Source: Deltaproteobacteria bacterium
Lineage (GTDB): Bacteria > Myxococcota > SpSt-1050
Length of the DNA: 45,904 nt
Direction: 5' to 3'
Assembly (NCBI GenBank): GCA_026416535.1
Contig: JAOAFA010000017.1
Coordinates: 1-45,904 of the forward strand
A program made the translations under genes and the position numbers. This document shows, in pieces, positions 18,348 through 27,908 of this stretch. The notes under the pieces were generated by a model. It saw only the letters and a program-made list of their open reading frames with translations. It did no database searches and was not told the origin of the DNA. Position 1 is the first letter of the stretch; each line of letters begins with the position of its first letter.

Positions 18348-19517
18348 TTATTGACACACCCCCCCTATACATTTCTCAGGGTAAAAGCAATCTCCACAAC
18401 TACCTCCACATCCATCATGACCACACTCTTTATTATTACAATCAGGTAGACAACATACATTATTATCACATACCTCATCCACTCCACAACAAACTCCACC
18501 ACAACTCAAATACTCGCATTCACATACCCCGTTCGCATTACACCTCTGCAAATCTCCACAACTACCACAAGTCCCACCACACCCATCAGGACCACATTGC
18601 TTCCCAAAACAATTGGGCGTGCAACACGTATTGTTATGACAGACCTGACCCTGATTACAACATGCCCCACCACAACTCAAATACTTGCATTCACATACCC
18701 CGTTCGCATTACACCTCTGCAAATCTCCACAACTACCACAAGTCCCACCACACCCATCAGGACCACATTGCTTCCCAAAACAATTGGGCGTGCAATTTTT
18801 GCACCAACCATTCTCACAACCATTTTCACAAACTATAGTTTCAGAATTGTATTTACATTTAAACTCATTACAACTCCCCTCGCTATAAAAAACAACTAGC
18901 CTTTTATCTGATTCACAGTAGTTCTTCGGAGGATTAGTACACTCACCACAACTCCCTCCACAACCATCGGATCCGCACTCCTTATCCTTACAATCGGGTT
19001 GACACGAAAGACAAGCACCACTACTACATCCATAAAGACAAAATGCGATACTCACCCATTCAAGGCAACCATCACTATTCGAATCCTTACACTCATTTAC
19101 GTATTCCTTTTGGTTTATAGTTTTACATATTTTCACTCCTACTTGTTCGCACTCATTTGTGCAACCAATATCGGAAAAAGCTACATCAGATAGGTCGGAA
19201 GTAACGTCACTTATATATACATCAGGGTTATCTACTATGTCTTCAAAGGTTAAATCCAGATCTTCCAAATCTGTTCTCTCATCCATCAAAACATTATCTT
19301 CCTCTATATCTATTATGCCTACATCTATTATATCATGGTATATGTCCAAAATATCAACCTCAAAGGTATCAATCGTTATGCTATCTCTAATAACATCTAA
19401 TGATATAGTGTCGAGAAGTTGTACATCTTTCTCCTTATCTAATTCAGATGTATCGTGCATACAATATGATGTAAAAATAAAAAGCAACAAAACTAACAGG
19501 TTAGACAACCTATTCAT
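18348..19517 (-). CDS. Cys-rich surface lipoprotein with acidic tether and CGxDGCGGxCGxC repeats
   Basis: This is a 389-residue lipoprotein. The signal peptide ends with a lipobox-like FTSYC (Cys19). A long, very Asp-rich, low-complexity tether (about 20-115) follows, then a Cys-rich region. Four modules of the type CxxxCxxKxCGxDGCGGxCGxC are seen, with intervening C-x5-C-x6-CC units. Two of them are near-identical at the DNA level. Such modules are known from myxobacterial and deltaproteobacterial cell-surface proteins of unknown function and resemble small disulfide-rich folds. Its ATG overlaps the TAA of the TPR gene by 1 nt (TAATG), so translation is coupled. Repeat number may vary among strains. 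Confidence 0.82.
   Translation of the reverse strand: MNRLSNLLVLLLFIFTSYCMHDTSELDKEKDVQLLDTISLDVIRDSITIDTFEVDILDIYHDIIDVGIIDIEEDNVLMDERTDLEDLDLTFEDIVDNPDVYISDVTSDLSDVAFSDIGCTNECEQVGVKICKTINQKEYVNECKDSNSDGCLEWVSIAFCLYGCSSGACLSCQPDCKDKECGSDGCGGSCGECTNPPKNYCESDKRLVVFYSEGSCNEFKCKYNSETIVCENGCENGWCKNCTPNCFGKQCGPDGCGGTCGSCGDLQRCNANGVCECKYLSCGGACCNQGQVCHNNTCCTPNCFGKQCGPDGCGGTCGSCGDLQRCNANGVCECEYLSCGGVCCGVDEVCDNNVCCLPDCNNKECGHDGCGGSCGDCFYPEKCIGGVCQ
18496..18624 (-). repeat. Intragenic tandem repeat, copy 1
   Basis: This 129-bp unit lies inside the Cys-rich lipoprotein gene. It matches 18667-18795 at 171-bp offset (57 codons) with one mismatch (C for T at 18514). Sharing over 128 of 129 bases implies recent duplication or gene conversion. 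Confidence 0.9.
18667..18795 (-). repeat. Intragenic tandem repeat, copy 2
   Basis: This is the second copy of the 129-bp unit, offset by 171 bp. It encodes the same Cys-rich module (NCFGKQCGPDGCGGTCGSC). The in-frame period means gain or loss of a unit keeps the reading frame. Confidence 0.9.
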
Positions 19518-20236
19518 TAAAATTCTCCTGAGAAGGTTAGATAAAATCCATTATTCATCGGAGTTATACTTGTTACATTTCTGATATAATAACCCTTATA
19601 TAGAAAATAAGCTGATGAGCCGAGTAAAATACAACCCGTAACATAACTTACAAGTGAAAGATTGTCGTAAAAATGAATATCATCAATTTTTCTCGCCCTT
19701 GTTTTTTCATCATAATCTTTCTCCCTAACCTCATTATATATTGAGTCAGATTTGAGGTAGAAAACTGGTCCAAGCGCCAAAGAAAGTAAACCTAAAGAAC
19801 CGAGTGAATATCCTATAACTTTATTTGTCAATGCTCGATTCTTTTCTTTATCCCCAACAATAACTCTTTCTGGTGTTCTAATTGCCTCTTTAAGATTATT
19901 TATCAATTCCTCCACCTCGTGTCTATCCTCTGCCTGCGGATTTAATAAAATATACTGTTCATAAAACTTAATTGCATTTGCATAGTCACCAAGTTTATCA
20001 TAACACTTTCCTATATTATACAAGATCTCGGGTCGAGGATACCTCGAATACGCCTTCATAAAAAGTTCTAACGCCTCTGCGTACTTTTCACTTTTATAAA
20101 GTTTTTTTGCCGCCTCAAAGTGAATTTTTGCACTCTCTTTATCTTCATAGCTTTGATCTTTGATCTGAGAATGAAGATCACCTACAAATATTAAACAAAA
20201 GAAGATGGCAAATTTATAAACCAATATATATTTCAT
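19517..20236 (-). CDS. Exported TPR protein with C-terminal membrane segments
   Basis: This is a 239-residue protein. A signal peptide (about 1-23) is followed by two to three TPR motifs (about 35-110: AKKLYKSEKYAEALELFMKA, then LYNIGKCYDKLGDYANAIKF). Two hydrophobic segments follow near 145-165 and 195-217. This myxobacterial-type layout, with a TPR domain ahead of one or two C-terminal membrane helices, suggests a periplasmic protein-interaction module anchored in the inner membrane. Its ATG overlaps the TGA of the PilZ gene by 4 nt, and its TAA overlaps the lipoprotein start, so it is the middle of a coupled set of three. Its partner is unknown. Confidence 0.8.
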   Translation of the reverse strand: MKYILVYKFAIFFCLIFVGDLHSQIKDQSYEDKESAKIHFEAAKKLYKSEKYAEALELFMKAYSRYPRPEILYNIGKCYDKLGDYANAIKFYEQYILLNPQAEDRHEVEELINNLKEAIRTPERVIVGDKEKNRALTNKVIGYSLGSLGLLSLALGPVFYLKSDSIYNEVREKDYDEKTRARKIDDIHFYDNLSLVSYVTGCILLGSSAYFLYKGYYIRNVTSITPMNNGFYLTFSGEF

Positions 20237-20622
20237 TCCAACTTTATGATGCTATTCCCTTTAAAATTTGATATGATGCCAGTAGATTCCAATTGATCGA
20301 CGAAATTAATATACTCCTCAAGAGTCTTCTTTGCCGCCGATGGCACTGCCACAAATAAGATTCCGATTCCACTCTTCTTTTCCTCATCCTCTTTTGCGAT
20401 CCTTGTAATCTCACCTATAATTTTTATCTGCTCTCTCGCTGTTGTACCCGGCAATATAAATGACAGATACACCTTATCTCCTACATTAGGTGTTTCCTTA
20501 ATGTTTATAAAAATTCCACCACTTGACACATCAATTGCCTGAGCCACTCCAGATACCCCGCCTATTGTGTACTTAACTTGGAAGCCAACAGGTATGCGCT
20601 TGAATTTCCTTTTTTCGATCAT
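20233..20622 (-). CDS. PilZ-domain (c-di-GMP binding) protein
   Basis: This is a 129-residue single-domain PilZ protein. The N-terminal RKFKRIPV has the R-x3-R-type c-di-GMP motif, and DVSSGGIF provides the (D/N)-x-S-x2-G motif. The central beta-barrel strands are present, and the C-terminal helix begins near residue 95. PilZ proteins bind c-di-GMP and act on partners in motility, secretion or surface processes. The start is ATG 20622 with GAGGGG 6 nt upstream. Only 18 nt separate the tRNA-Arg CCA end from the ATG, so it is likely on the tRNA transcript. It is first in the PilZ-TPR-lipoprotein set. Confidence 0.88.
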   Translation of the reverse strand: MIEKRKFKRIPVGFQVKYTIGGVSGVAQAIDVSSGGIFINIKETPNVGDKVYLSFILPGTTAREQIKIIGEITRIAKEDEEKKSGIGILFVAVPSAAKKTLEEYINFVDQLESTGIISNFKGNSIIKLE

Positions 20623-20640
20623 ATCAGTCCCCTCGCTATA

Positions 20641-20719
20641 TGGCGCCCCCGACAGGAGTCGAACCTGCGGCTGACAGGGATTAGGAATCCCTCGCTCTAT
20701 CCTACTGAGCTACGGGGGC
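20641..20719 (-). tRNA. tRNA-Arg (anticodon CCT/CCU)
   Basis: Read on the minus strand, this sequence folds as a cloverleaf. The acceptor is GCCCCCG pairing with CGGGGGC, the D-arm stem is GCTC/GAGC, the anticodon stem AGGGA/TCCCT encloses the loop TTCCTAA with anticodon CCT, and the T-arm is GCAGG-TTCGACT-CCTGT. The discriminator is G and the CCA end is encoded (20641-20643). The variable loop has 7 nt (GTCAGCC), 2 more than usual for class I. The anticodon CCU reads AGG. Confidence 0.93.
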
Positions 20720-20731
20720 GCATTAAATCAT

Positions 20732-20760
20732 AAGATAGAGTGAAAATTAGTTTATGTCAA
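20732..20760 (-). promoter_or_regulatory. Strong promoter of tRNA-Arg (and probably of the PilZ gene set)
   Basis: On the minus strand, TTGACA (20760-20755), a 17-bp spacer and TATCTT (20737-20732) form a sigma-70-type promoter. The -10 ends 12 nt before the first tRNA base (20719). No other promoter separates the tRNA from the PilZ gene. Confidence 0.78.
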
Positions 20761-20928
20761 GATTAGTAAGATTAATATTTTTACTTGTTAGAATCCTTCC
20801 CTCCATCATATCTATGATACTTTGGTGGGACCAATTAAGTTCATGATATCATAATTATTCTCAGTCATACCTTAGCTTCCTAGCAATGTGTTAATAAAAT
20901 TAATGAACCTGTAGTGGAGGATTAAATT

Positions 20929-22385
<1,457 letters not shown>

Positions 22386-22867
22386 TATTTAACCCTATGT
22401 CAAATTAATTTTTTACCAGAACTTTAGATGAATATCAAAAAATCTCTTTGTCAAAAGTCAATTTTTGTTCATTATACAACCCTTTTCCCACGGCATAGGA
22501 ACATACTAGCTTAGTAAAAGGATGTATTTCGTTATAAAATACTAGCAGATTCATCCATTTGCCAACAAGGTTTTCTATAACACAACATGCTAGTTAACAG
22601 ATATTCATTTTGCTTAAAACAAATGGATTTGTTATTCATCAATAACTAATCAAGATTAGAGCAAAAAACAAAACAATTATGGATTTTTAGTATTCTTTTA
22701 CTTCAAATTTTGCTACATCACAAAAGACTTATTTAACTCAAACAAAAAATGCCTCACTAAAACATCTGTATTGGTTAAAATTGCTTGATTTTTTAAAACG
22801 TTAAATTATTATACCGTCTGTTTTTGTTAGTCGTTTATCCCGAATTTCTTAGTTATAGGAGCTAGCA
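22386..22867. other. Intergenic region
   Basis: These 482 A+T-rich bp lie between the divergent small lipoprotein and PpiD-like genes. I see no frame with a plausible ribosome binding site, no RNA gene and no clear terminator. A promoter candidate lies near 22785-22814. Confidence 0.6.
22785..22814 (+). promoter_or_regulatory. Candidate promoter of the PpiD-like gene
   Basis: TTGATT (22785-22790) is followed by TTATAC (22809-22814) at 18 bp, or TATTAT at 16 bp. An extra TTGCTT starts 4 bases earlier. The match is moderate. Confidence 0.4.
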
Positions 22868-24466
22868 ATGTTAGACAAGCTTAGAAAGGAAAAACAATCT
22901 TCATGGAGTTGGGCTTTAACATTGATGATAATCGTTACATTTTTATTTTTCTTCGGCCCTGGCAGTTTTAGGAGAACAAAAAGCGGTTGTGGTGTAATAT
23001 CTTATGCTGCCAAAGTAAACAATTCTGTCATTTCCATAGAAGAATTTAACTTTGCATATACTTCAAGATTCAGAGAGATGCAAAGATACAATCCCAATTT
23101 TTCGAGAGACATGGCAAGGAATATGAACTTGAGGCAGATGGTCATGGATGAACTCATAGATCTTGAGATACTCTCACAAGTTGCTAACAGATATAATCTT
23201 GTTGTGTCCGATGAAGAGGTGGCTAAAAGCATAGCTGAAATTCCCATGTTCCAACAAAATGGTGAGTTTGACTATAATTTGTACGAAAAGATCGTGAGAT
23301 ATCACATGCAGATTACTCCAAAAAAATTTGAAGAGAAACAGAAGAAAAGGATACTCGCAGTTAAAGTCCTCGAACTTATTAAGGATTCTGTAAAAGTGGA
23401 TGAGGAGTCCGCACTTAATGATTATCTAAGGAGGAATAATAAGGTCAATCTCTACTACGTAAAGTTTGATCCAAGGATACATATTAAAAATGTGCAAGTC
23501 AGTGAGAGTGAGATAGATAATCTTTTGAAAAACGACTATCAAAAGATAGAAACCTACTATAATACAAATATATCTGAGTTCAGCCAACCCAAGCAATACA
23601 GAGCACGACATATTTTATTAAAGCTCGCCCAAAATGCAAGTGAATCTGATGAAAAGAAGGTATTAGAAAGGGCAAGAAAGATCATCTCTGATATAAAGGC
23701 AGGGGCCAAATTTGAAGAACTCGCTAAGCAATATTCAGAAGACGAAGTAAGTAAGGTAAGGGGAGGTGACTTAGACTACTTTTCAGAAGGTAGGATGGTT
23801 AGACCTTTTGAAGAGGCTGTTAAGAAGTTAAAAGAGGGAGAGATAACCGAAGAACCTGTTAGGACCATTTTCGGATATCATATAATAAAGTTGGAAGGGA
23901 CAAAAGAGGCAACAAAAAAAGAGTTAAAAGAGGTTGAAAGAGAGATTGCTAGAAGATTAATCTCTGAAGAAAAGTCCAATGAGATAGCTAAATCTGATGC
24001 AGAAAGACTCCTTTCCCAAGCAAAGAAAGGAAGAAAACTTGAAGAGCTTGTCCCTAGGGAAAAAGAGCACAGTGATGATACAGTAGTAATAAATCCTCCT
24101 GATTCTGAGACAGTGGTATTAAAAGAGACGGGGATGTTTAATGTGAGCCAAAATTACATACCAGGAATAGGTGCCTCGGAGGAATTAATAAAAAGGGTTT
24201 TTACTAACAACGGAATTGCTGAGGACTTAACCGATATTTTTAAAATTGGGGGATTCTATTATCTCGTTTCTATAAAAGAGAAGGAGATAAAGACCAAAGA
24301 CGACTTTGAAAAAGAGAAAGATCGATATATAAAAATGCTTGAGACATCAAGGCAAGGGGCAGTTATTCAGGATTTTATTAAGTCACTACGGCAAAAGGCG
24401 AAAGTCTCTATTAACACAACACTAACCTCTTATGATGAGAGACATTCAAGAGAAGAAGAGTTATGA
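22868..24466 (+). CDS. PpiD/SurA-like periplasmic peptidyl-prolyl isomerase
   Basis: This is a 532-residue membrane-anchored periplasmic foldase. An N-terminal membrane helix (about 14-31, ending in FFFGPGSF) is followed by a SurA-N/PpiD-like chaperone region with amphipathic helices (about 40-195). A parvulin (PpiC) rotamase domain spans about 230-335 (RARHILLKL, LAKQYSEDE, GGDLDYFSEG, FGYHIIKLEG). A C-terminal helical and beta region follows. The layout fits PpiD/SurA with one PPIase domain; the full length of PpiD is typically about 620. The ribosome binding site is AGGAG 9 nt upstream. The cmk gene follows after its own promoter-like sequence. Confidence 0.85.
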   Translation: MLDKLRKEKQSSWSWALTLMIIVTFLFFFGPGSFRRTKSGCGVISYAAKVNNSVISIEEFNFAYTSRFREMQRYNPNFSRDMARNMNLRQMVMDELIDLEILSQVANRYNLVVSDEEVAKSIAEIPMFQQNGEFDYNLYEKIVRYHMQITPKKFEEKQKKRILAVKVLELIKDSVKVDEESALNDYLRRNNKVNLYYVKFDPRIHIKNVQVSESEIDNLLKNDYQKIETYYNTNISEFSQPKQYRARHILLKLAQNASESDEKKVLERARKIISDIKAGAKFEELAKQYSEDEVSKVRGGDLDYFSEGRMVRPFEEAVKKLKEGEITEEPVRTIFGYHIIKLEGTKEATKKELKEVEREIARRLISEEKSNEIAKSDAERLLSQAKKGRKLEELVPREKEHSDDTVVINPPDSETVVLKETGMFNVSQNYIPGIGASEELIKRVFTNNGIAEDLTDIFKIGGFYYLVSIKEKEIKTKDDFEKEKDRYIKMLETSRQGAVIQDFIKSLRQKAKVSINTTLTSYDERHSREEEL

Positions 24467-24549
24467 ACTAGATCTTTGATCTGCTACTTTTATAGTGTTT
24501 AGTTAAAAAACCAAATAGTTTTAAGGGGAGAAGCTGTTTATTTTTACTC

Positions 24550-24578
24550 TTGTAATGTGAATTTCGCTTTGATATATG
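24550..24578 (+). promoter_or_regulatory. Candidate promoter of cmk-ispH
   Basis: TTGTAA (24550-24555), a 17-bp spacer and TATATG (24573-24578) lie 28 bp before the GTG start of cmk. The cmk ribosome binding site AAGGAGG follows. Confidence 0.45.
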
Positions 24579-24605
24579 ATGATAACCATTTTTTAAGGAG
24601 GCTTT

Positions 24606-25268
24606 GTGATAGTAACGATTGATGGACCTGCCGGATCTGGTAAAAGTACGGCTGCTCGAGGATTAGCAGATAAATTAGGATTCTTTCATCTTGATACAGG
24701 GGCAATATACCGTTCAATAGCATACTTAGCAAAGAAAAGAGGGATATCCTGGTTAGATGAGGATGAGATTGAGAAAATAGCATCCAACGTAAATATAAAT
24801 TTTACAACCAATGGCGGTGAAAAAAGGGTGATAGTAGATGGAGAAGATGTAACAGAAGACATAAGAAAGTCAGACATATCAATCGGTGCATCTGATATAG
24901 CCAGACATAAAAAAGTCAGGATGGCTTTGGTGGATGTTCAACGAAGATTTGCACTAAATAAGAGCATTGTCGCAGAGGGTCGAGACATGGGGACTGTAAT
25001 CTTTCCTAATGCTGATGTAAAGTTTTACCTTGATGCCTCACTCGAAGTGAGAGCAAAAAGAAGACAGATTGAACTATTATCCAAAGGGATAAAAGAGGAG
25101 TTTGAATGTGTCCTTGAGGATATTAAAAGGCGCGATATGCAAGACTCTCAGAGGGATATTGCCCCTCTAAAACCAGCGGAAGATGCAATTATTATAAATA
25201 CGGACAATATGGGGATAAAAGAAGTATTGGAATTGCTTTATTTTGAGGTAAAGAAGAGATGGAAATAA
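24606..25268 (+). CDS. cmk: Cytidylate kinase
   Basis: This 220-residue CMP kinase phosphorylates (d)CMP to (d)CDP. The P-loop is Gly7-Thr15 (GPAGSGKST), then DTGAIYRSIAYLA (acceptor nucleotide), EGRDMGTVIFPNA and LEVRAKRR with DIKRRDMQDSQRDIAPLK. All Cmk motifs are present and the length is standard. The start is GTG 24606 with AGGAGG 4-5 nt upstream. The 3' end overlaps ispH by 10 nt, the common cmk-ispH pairing in bacteria. Confidence 0.96.
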   Translation: MIVTIDGPAGSGKSTAARGLADKLGFFHLDTGAIYRSIAYLAKKRGISWLDEDEIEKIASNVNINFTTNGGEKRVIVDGEDVTEDIRKSDISIGASDIARHKKVRMALVDVQRRFALNKSIVAEGRDMGTVIFPNADVKFYLDASLEVRAKRRQIELLSKGIKEEFECVLEDIKRRDMQDSQRDIAPLKPAEDAIIINTDNMGIKEVLELLYFEVKKRWK

Positions 25269-26107
25269 TTGTTGCTAAGAGTGCTGGTTACTGTTTTGGT
25301 GTAAAGAGAGCAATTGATATGGTTGAGGAAGTCCTTTCAAATAGCATGGGTAAAAGGATATATTCTCTCGGCGAGATTATTCATAATCCACAAGTAGTTA
25401 AGCGACTGAAAGATAGGGGATTAATGGTTGTTCTGGATGTTGGTGAGGTCGAAAAGGAAAGTATAGTCGTTATCTCTGCACATGGGAGATCTGAAAAGGA
25501 TATTTATAAGTTAAAAGAAAAAAAATGCATGGTAATAGATGCTACCTGTCCATTTGTGAAATTTCCTCAAAGCGTTATAAAAAAGTTGTCTAAGGAGAAT
25601 TACTTTATAATACTTTTTGGGGACAATAATCATCCAGAAGTAAAAGCCCTAATATCATATTCTAAGCCTCAAAACATTGCTGTAGTGGATAGTTTTGACG
25701 TGAATTTTGAACTATTTAAGGCTTCAAAAGTAGGCGTTCTTGCTCAGACTACACAAAACAAAGATGATTTTATGCAGTTAGTATGTATGACTGTAAAAAA
25801 ATTTAAGGAATGTAGAGTGTTTAACACCATTTGTGATGCAACGAATATAAGGCAAGATGAGACAATAAGTATAGCTAAGAATGTAGATATTATGGTCGTA
25901 ATCGGTGGGAGAAACAGTGCTAATACAAAAAGATTATATGAGATATCAAAGTTATATTGTAAAAAAGTAATTCATATTGAGACCGAAAAAGAATTAGATA
26001 TGAAAATTTTTGATGGTATCAATAAAGTGGGAGTTACTGCCGGAGCTTCAACACCACAAGATATTATCAAAGAGGTAGTAAAGAAGATAAAGTCATCCAA
26101 CAGGTAG
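25259..26107 (+). CDS. ispH: 4-hydroxy-3-methylbut-2-enyl diphosphate reductase (IspH/LytB)
   Basis: This 282-residue Fe-S enzyme makes IPP and DMAPP in the last step of the MEP pathway. The three [4Fe-4S] ligands are Cys12 (AGYCFGVKRA), Cys97 (DATCPFV) and Cys192 (TICDATNIRQ). Other family motifs are GEIIHNP, AHGRS, GGRNSANTKRL and VGVTAGASTPQ. The length fits single-domain IspH, without the RpsA fusion seen in some Firmicutes. Its ATG lies within the cmk 3' end, so translation is coupled. The organism therefore makes isoprenoids by the MEP route. Confidence 0.96.
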   Translation: MEIIVAKSAGYCFGVKRAIDMVEEVLSNSMGKRIYSLGEIIHNPQVVKRLKDRGLMVVLDVGEVEKESIVVISAHGRSEKDIYKLKEKKCMVIDATCPFVKFPQSVIKKLSKENYFIILFGDNNHPEVKALISYSKPQNIAVVDSFDVNFELFKASKVGVLAQTTQNKDDFMQLVCMTVKKFKECRVFNTICDATNIRQDETISIAKNVDIMVVIGGRNSANTKRLYEISKLYCKKVIHIETEKELDMKIFDGINKVGVTAGASTPQDIIKEVVKKIKSSNR

Positions 26108-26474
26108 GGCCTTTTGCACTTTCAAATAATCTTAACCTATTGACTAGCTATCTGAATAATGCTTCATGTGCTATGAAATCCATACCTTCTCTAAGTAGAC
26201 TCTTTATGACAACTTAGGTGTCTAACTTCTTCTCGTTATTCTATCACCTTCTACAATAAATGCAGGATCATGTTTTTTAAAATTCCCTCATTTAACAAGT
26301 CAAAACACACCCTTGGTCTCTGTTTTTTACTTAGCTAAAGCACACATTAGTGGATAAAAAATTCAGCAATTATCAAAGAATTATGATTATTTCAAGGTTG
26401 TTTTTAATATAACACTTGCTTGTTAGAGACACCAATTGTAAATTCTAGATATTTTAGAGGACTTGATTTAAATC
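26108..26474. other. Convergent intergenic region
   Basis: These 367 bp lie between the convergent ispH and purF. They are A+T-rich and show no ORF with a ribosome binding site, RNA gene or terminator that I can defend. Confidence 0.6.
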
Positions 26475-27908
26475 CTACTGACAGTGACCTTTGGAACTGG
26501 ATTTTTTGTATGCTGGTAGACGAGTTGGATACTTACCATCCATACATGCAAAACAAAAATCGTCAGGATTTTGGCCACAATCTCTAATCACATTTTTTAA
26601 ATTTTCAATTGTGAGATATTCCAAATGGTCTGCTTCAACAAAGCCCTGTATCTTTTTTTCATCAAACAACCTTTCGCTGGAGGCAATTAGTTCTGCCTTA
26701 GTTGGTGTATCAATACCATAAAAACATGGAAATCTTATAGGAGGAGAAGAGATACAAAGATTCACAGTCTTTGCCCCCGCATTTTTTAGCATCCTTACAA
26801 TCTTACGCGATGTTGTCCCTCTTACAATCGAGTCATCCACCACATAAACATTTTTATCTTTAATGACTGTTCTAACTGGATTGTATTTGAGTCTGGCCTT
26901 TTCTTCTCTCTCATCCTTCGATGCGATAAAAGTCCTCCCCGTTGAGTGGTGCCTAATTAACATAAATTCAAATGGAACTTTTGATTCCTGATGAAAACCA
27001 AGGGCAGCTACATTGCTGGAGTCAGGAACGGAACCTACAATAGAATTTTCTGCTCTCAACTCACCTAATTGCCTTGCAAGGTAGATACCCAAAAGCTTTC
27101 TAAAGTCATAAACCGAGAGATTAAATATACAGCTTTCTGGTCTTGCAAAGTATATACATTCGAATACACAATGAGAATAGTGTTTTACTGAATTTCTAAT
27201 ACTTTTGGAAGCATCTAGTGACTTTGGCTCTTTATTTGGAGAAAAAATTACTATCTCAGCTGGTTTAATCTCCCTTACAAATCTTGCCTTAATTACATCT
27301 AGCCCACATGTCTCGGAGCTTACTATCCATGAGGTATATCCATTTTTCTTTCTCATTCCATAGACAATAGGTCTAATCCCCATCTTATCCCTAAATGCGT
27401 ACATCTTCCCTTTATAAACTAGAATTGATGAGAACGCCCCTTCAACATCGTTCATCAGCTGAACAATTGCGTCAACCGGATCTTTTCCATGCTGTATGAG
27501 ATATGCCAGATATTTAGCCTCAAGCTCACCGTCATTACGACTTGCAAAATACACCCCTTTCTTCTCAAGTCTCTTCCTAATATCCGTGTAATTTACAATA
27601 TCTCCATTTGCACAGTACATAAGAGGGGGATCCAAAACTATATGAGGTTGTGCATTGTCAAGATCTGCCGGCCCCGCTGTCGGATATCTTACATGTCCAA
27701 TTGCTATATTGCCTTTAAGTCTTACAATGTCATATTCTGTAGCTTCTACCCTCCCCATCTTTTTTATTAGGTTGAATTTTTCGTGCTCATTTGCAGATGT
27801 AGTACAAATACCCCACTGCTTCTCTCCTCTATGTTGTAAATAATACAATCCGTGGATACAGCTTAATGCCGCCTCTTCATAACCACAAACTCCAAAGATT
27901 CCACACAT
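26475..27908 (-). CDS. purF: Amidophosphoribosyltransferase
   Basis: This 477-residue PurF makes 5-phosphoribosylamine, the first committed step of purine synthesis. I choose ATG 27908, which has AGGAG 9 nt upstream; the longer frame to 27935 contains that ribosome binding site. The protein then begins Met-Cys, so the N-terminal nucleophile Cys2 (MCGIFGVCG) needs only Met removal and no propeptide cleavage. The N-terminal glutaminase domain has QHRGEKQWG and CANGDIVNY. The phosphoribosyltransferase part has VVDDSIVRGTTSRKIV for PRPP. Cys residues in CVFECIYFARPESC and FCFACMDGKYP resemble the Fe-S ligands of the Bacillus-type enzyme. Confidence 0.95.
   Translation of the reverse strand: MCGIFGVCGYEEAALSCIHGLYYLQHRGEKQWGICTTSANEHEKFNLIKKMGRVEATEYDIVRLKGNIAIGHVRYPTAGPADLDNAQPHIVLDPPLMYCANGDIVNYTDIRKRLEKKGVYFASRNDGELEAKYLAYLIQHGKDPVDAIVQLMNDVEGAFSSILVYKGKMYAFRDKMGIRPIVYGMRKKNGYTSWIVSSETCGLDVIKARFVREIKPAEIVIFSPNKEPKSLDASKSIRNSVKHYSHCVFECIYFARPESCIFNLSVYDFRKLLGIYLARQLGELRAENSIVGSVPDSSNVAALGFHQESKVPFEFMLIRHHSTGRTFIASKDEREEKARLKYNPVRTVIKDKNVYVVDDSIVRGTTSRKIVRMLKNAGAKTVNLCISSPPIRFPCFYGIDTPTKAELIASSERLFDEKKIQGFVEADHLEYLTIENLKNVIRDCGQNPDDFCFACMDGKYPTRLPAYKKSSSKGHCQ

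Noticed and set aside
18496-18795. CRISPR-like direct repeats
   Set aside because: There are only two units, 129 bp long, in frame inside a Cys-rich coding sequence; no spacer array or cas genes.
19159-19584. 141-codon plus-strand frame opposite the Cys-rich lipoprotein
   Set aside because: It is an antisense shadow of the Asp-rich tether (its Ser/Thr/Ile bias is the reverse complement of Asp/Ile codons); no ribosome binding site.
24467-24500. Terminator after the PpiD-like gene
   Set aside because: AGATC-TTT-GATCT is a short hairpin with no following T-run.
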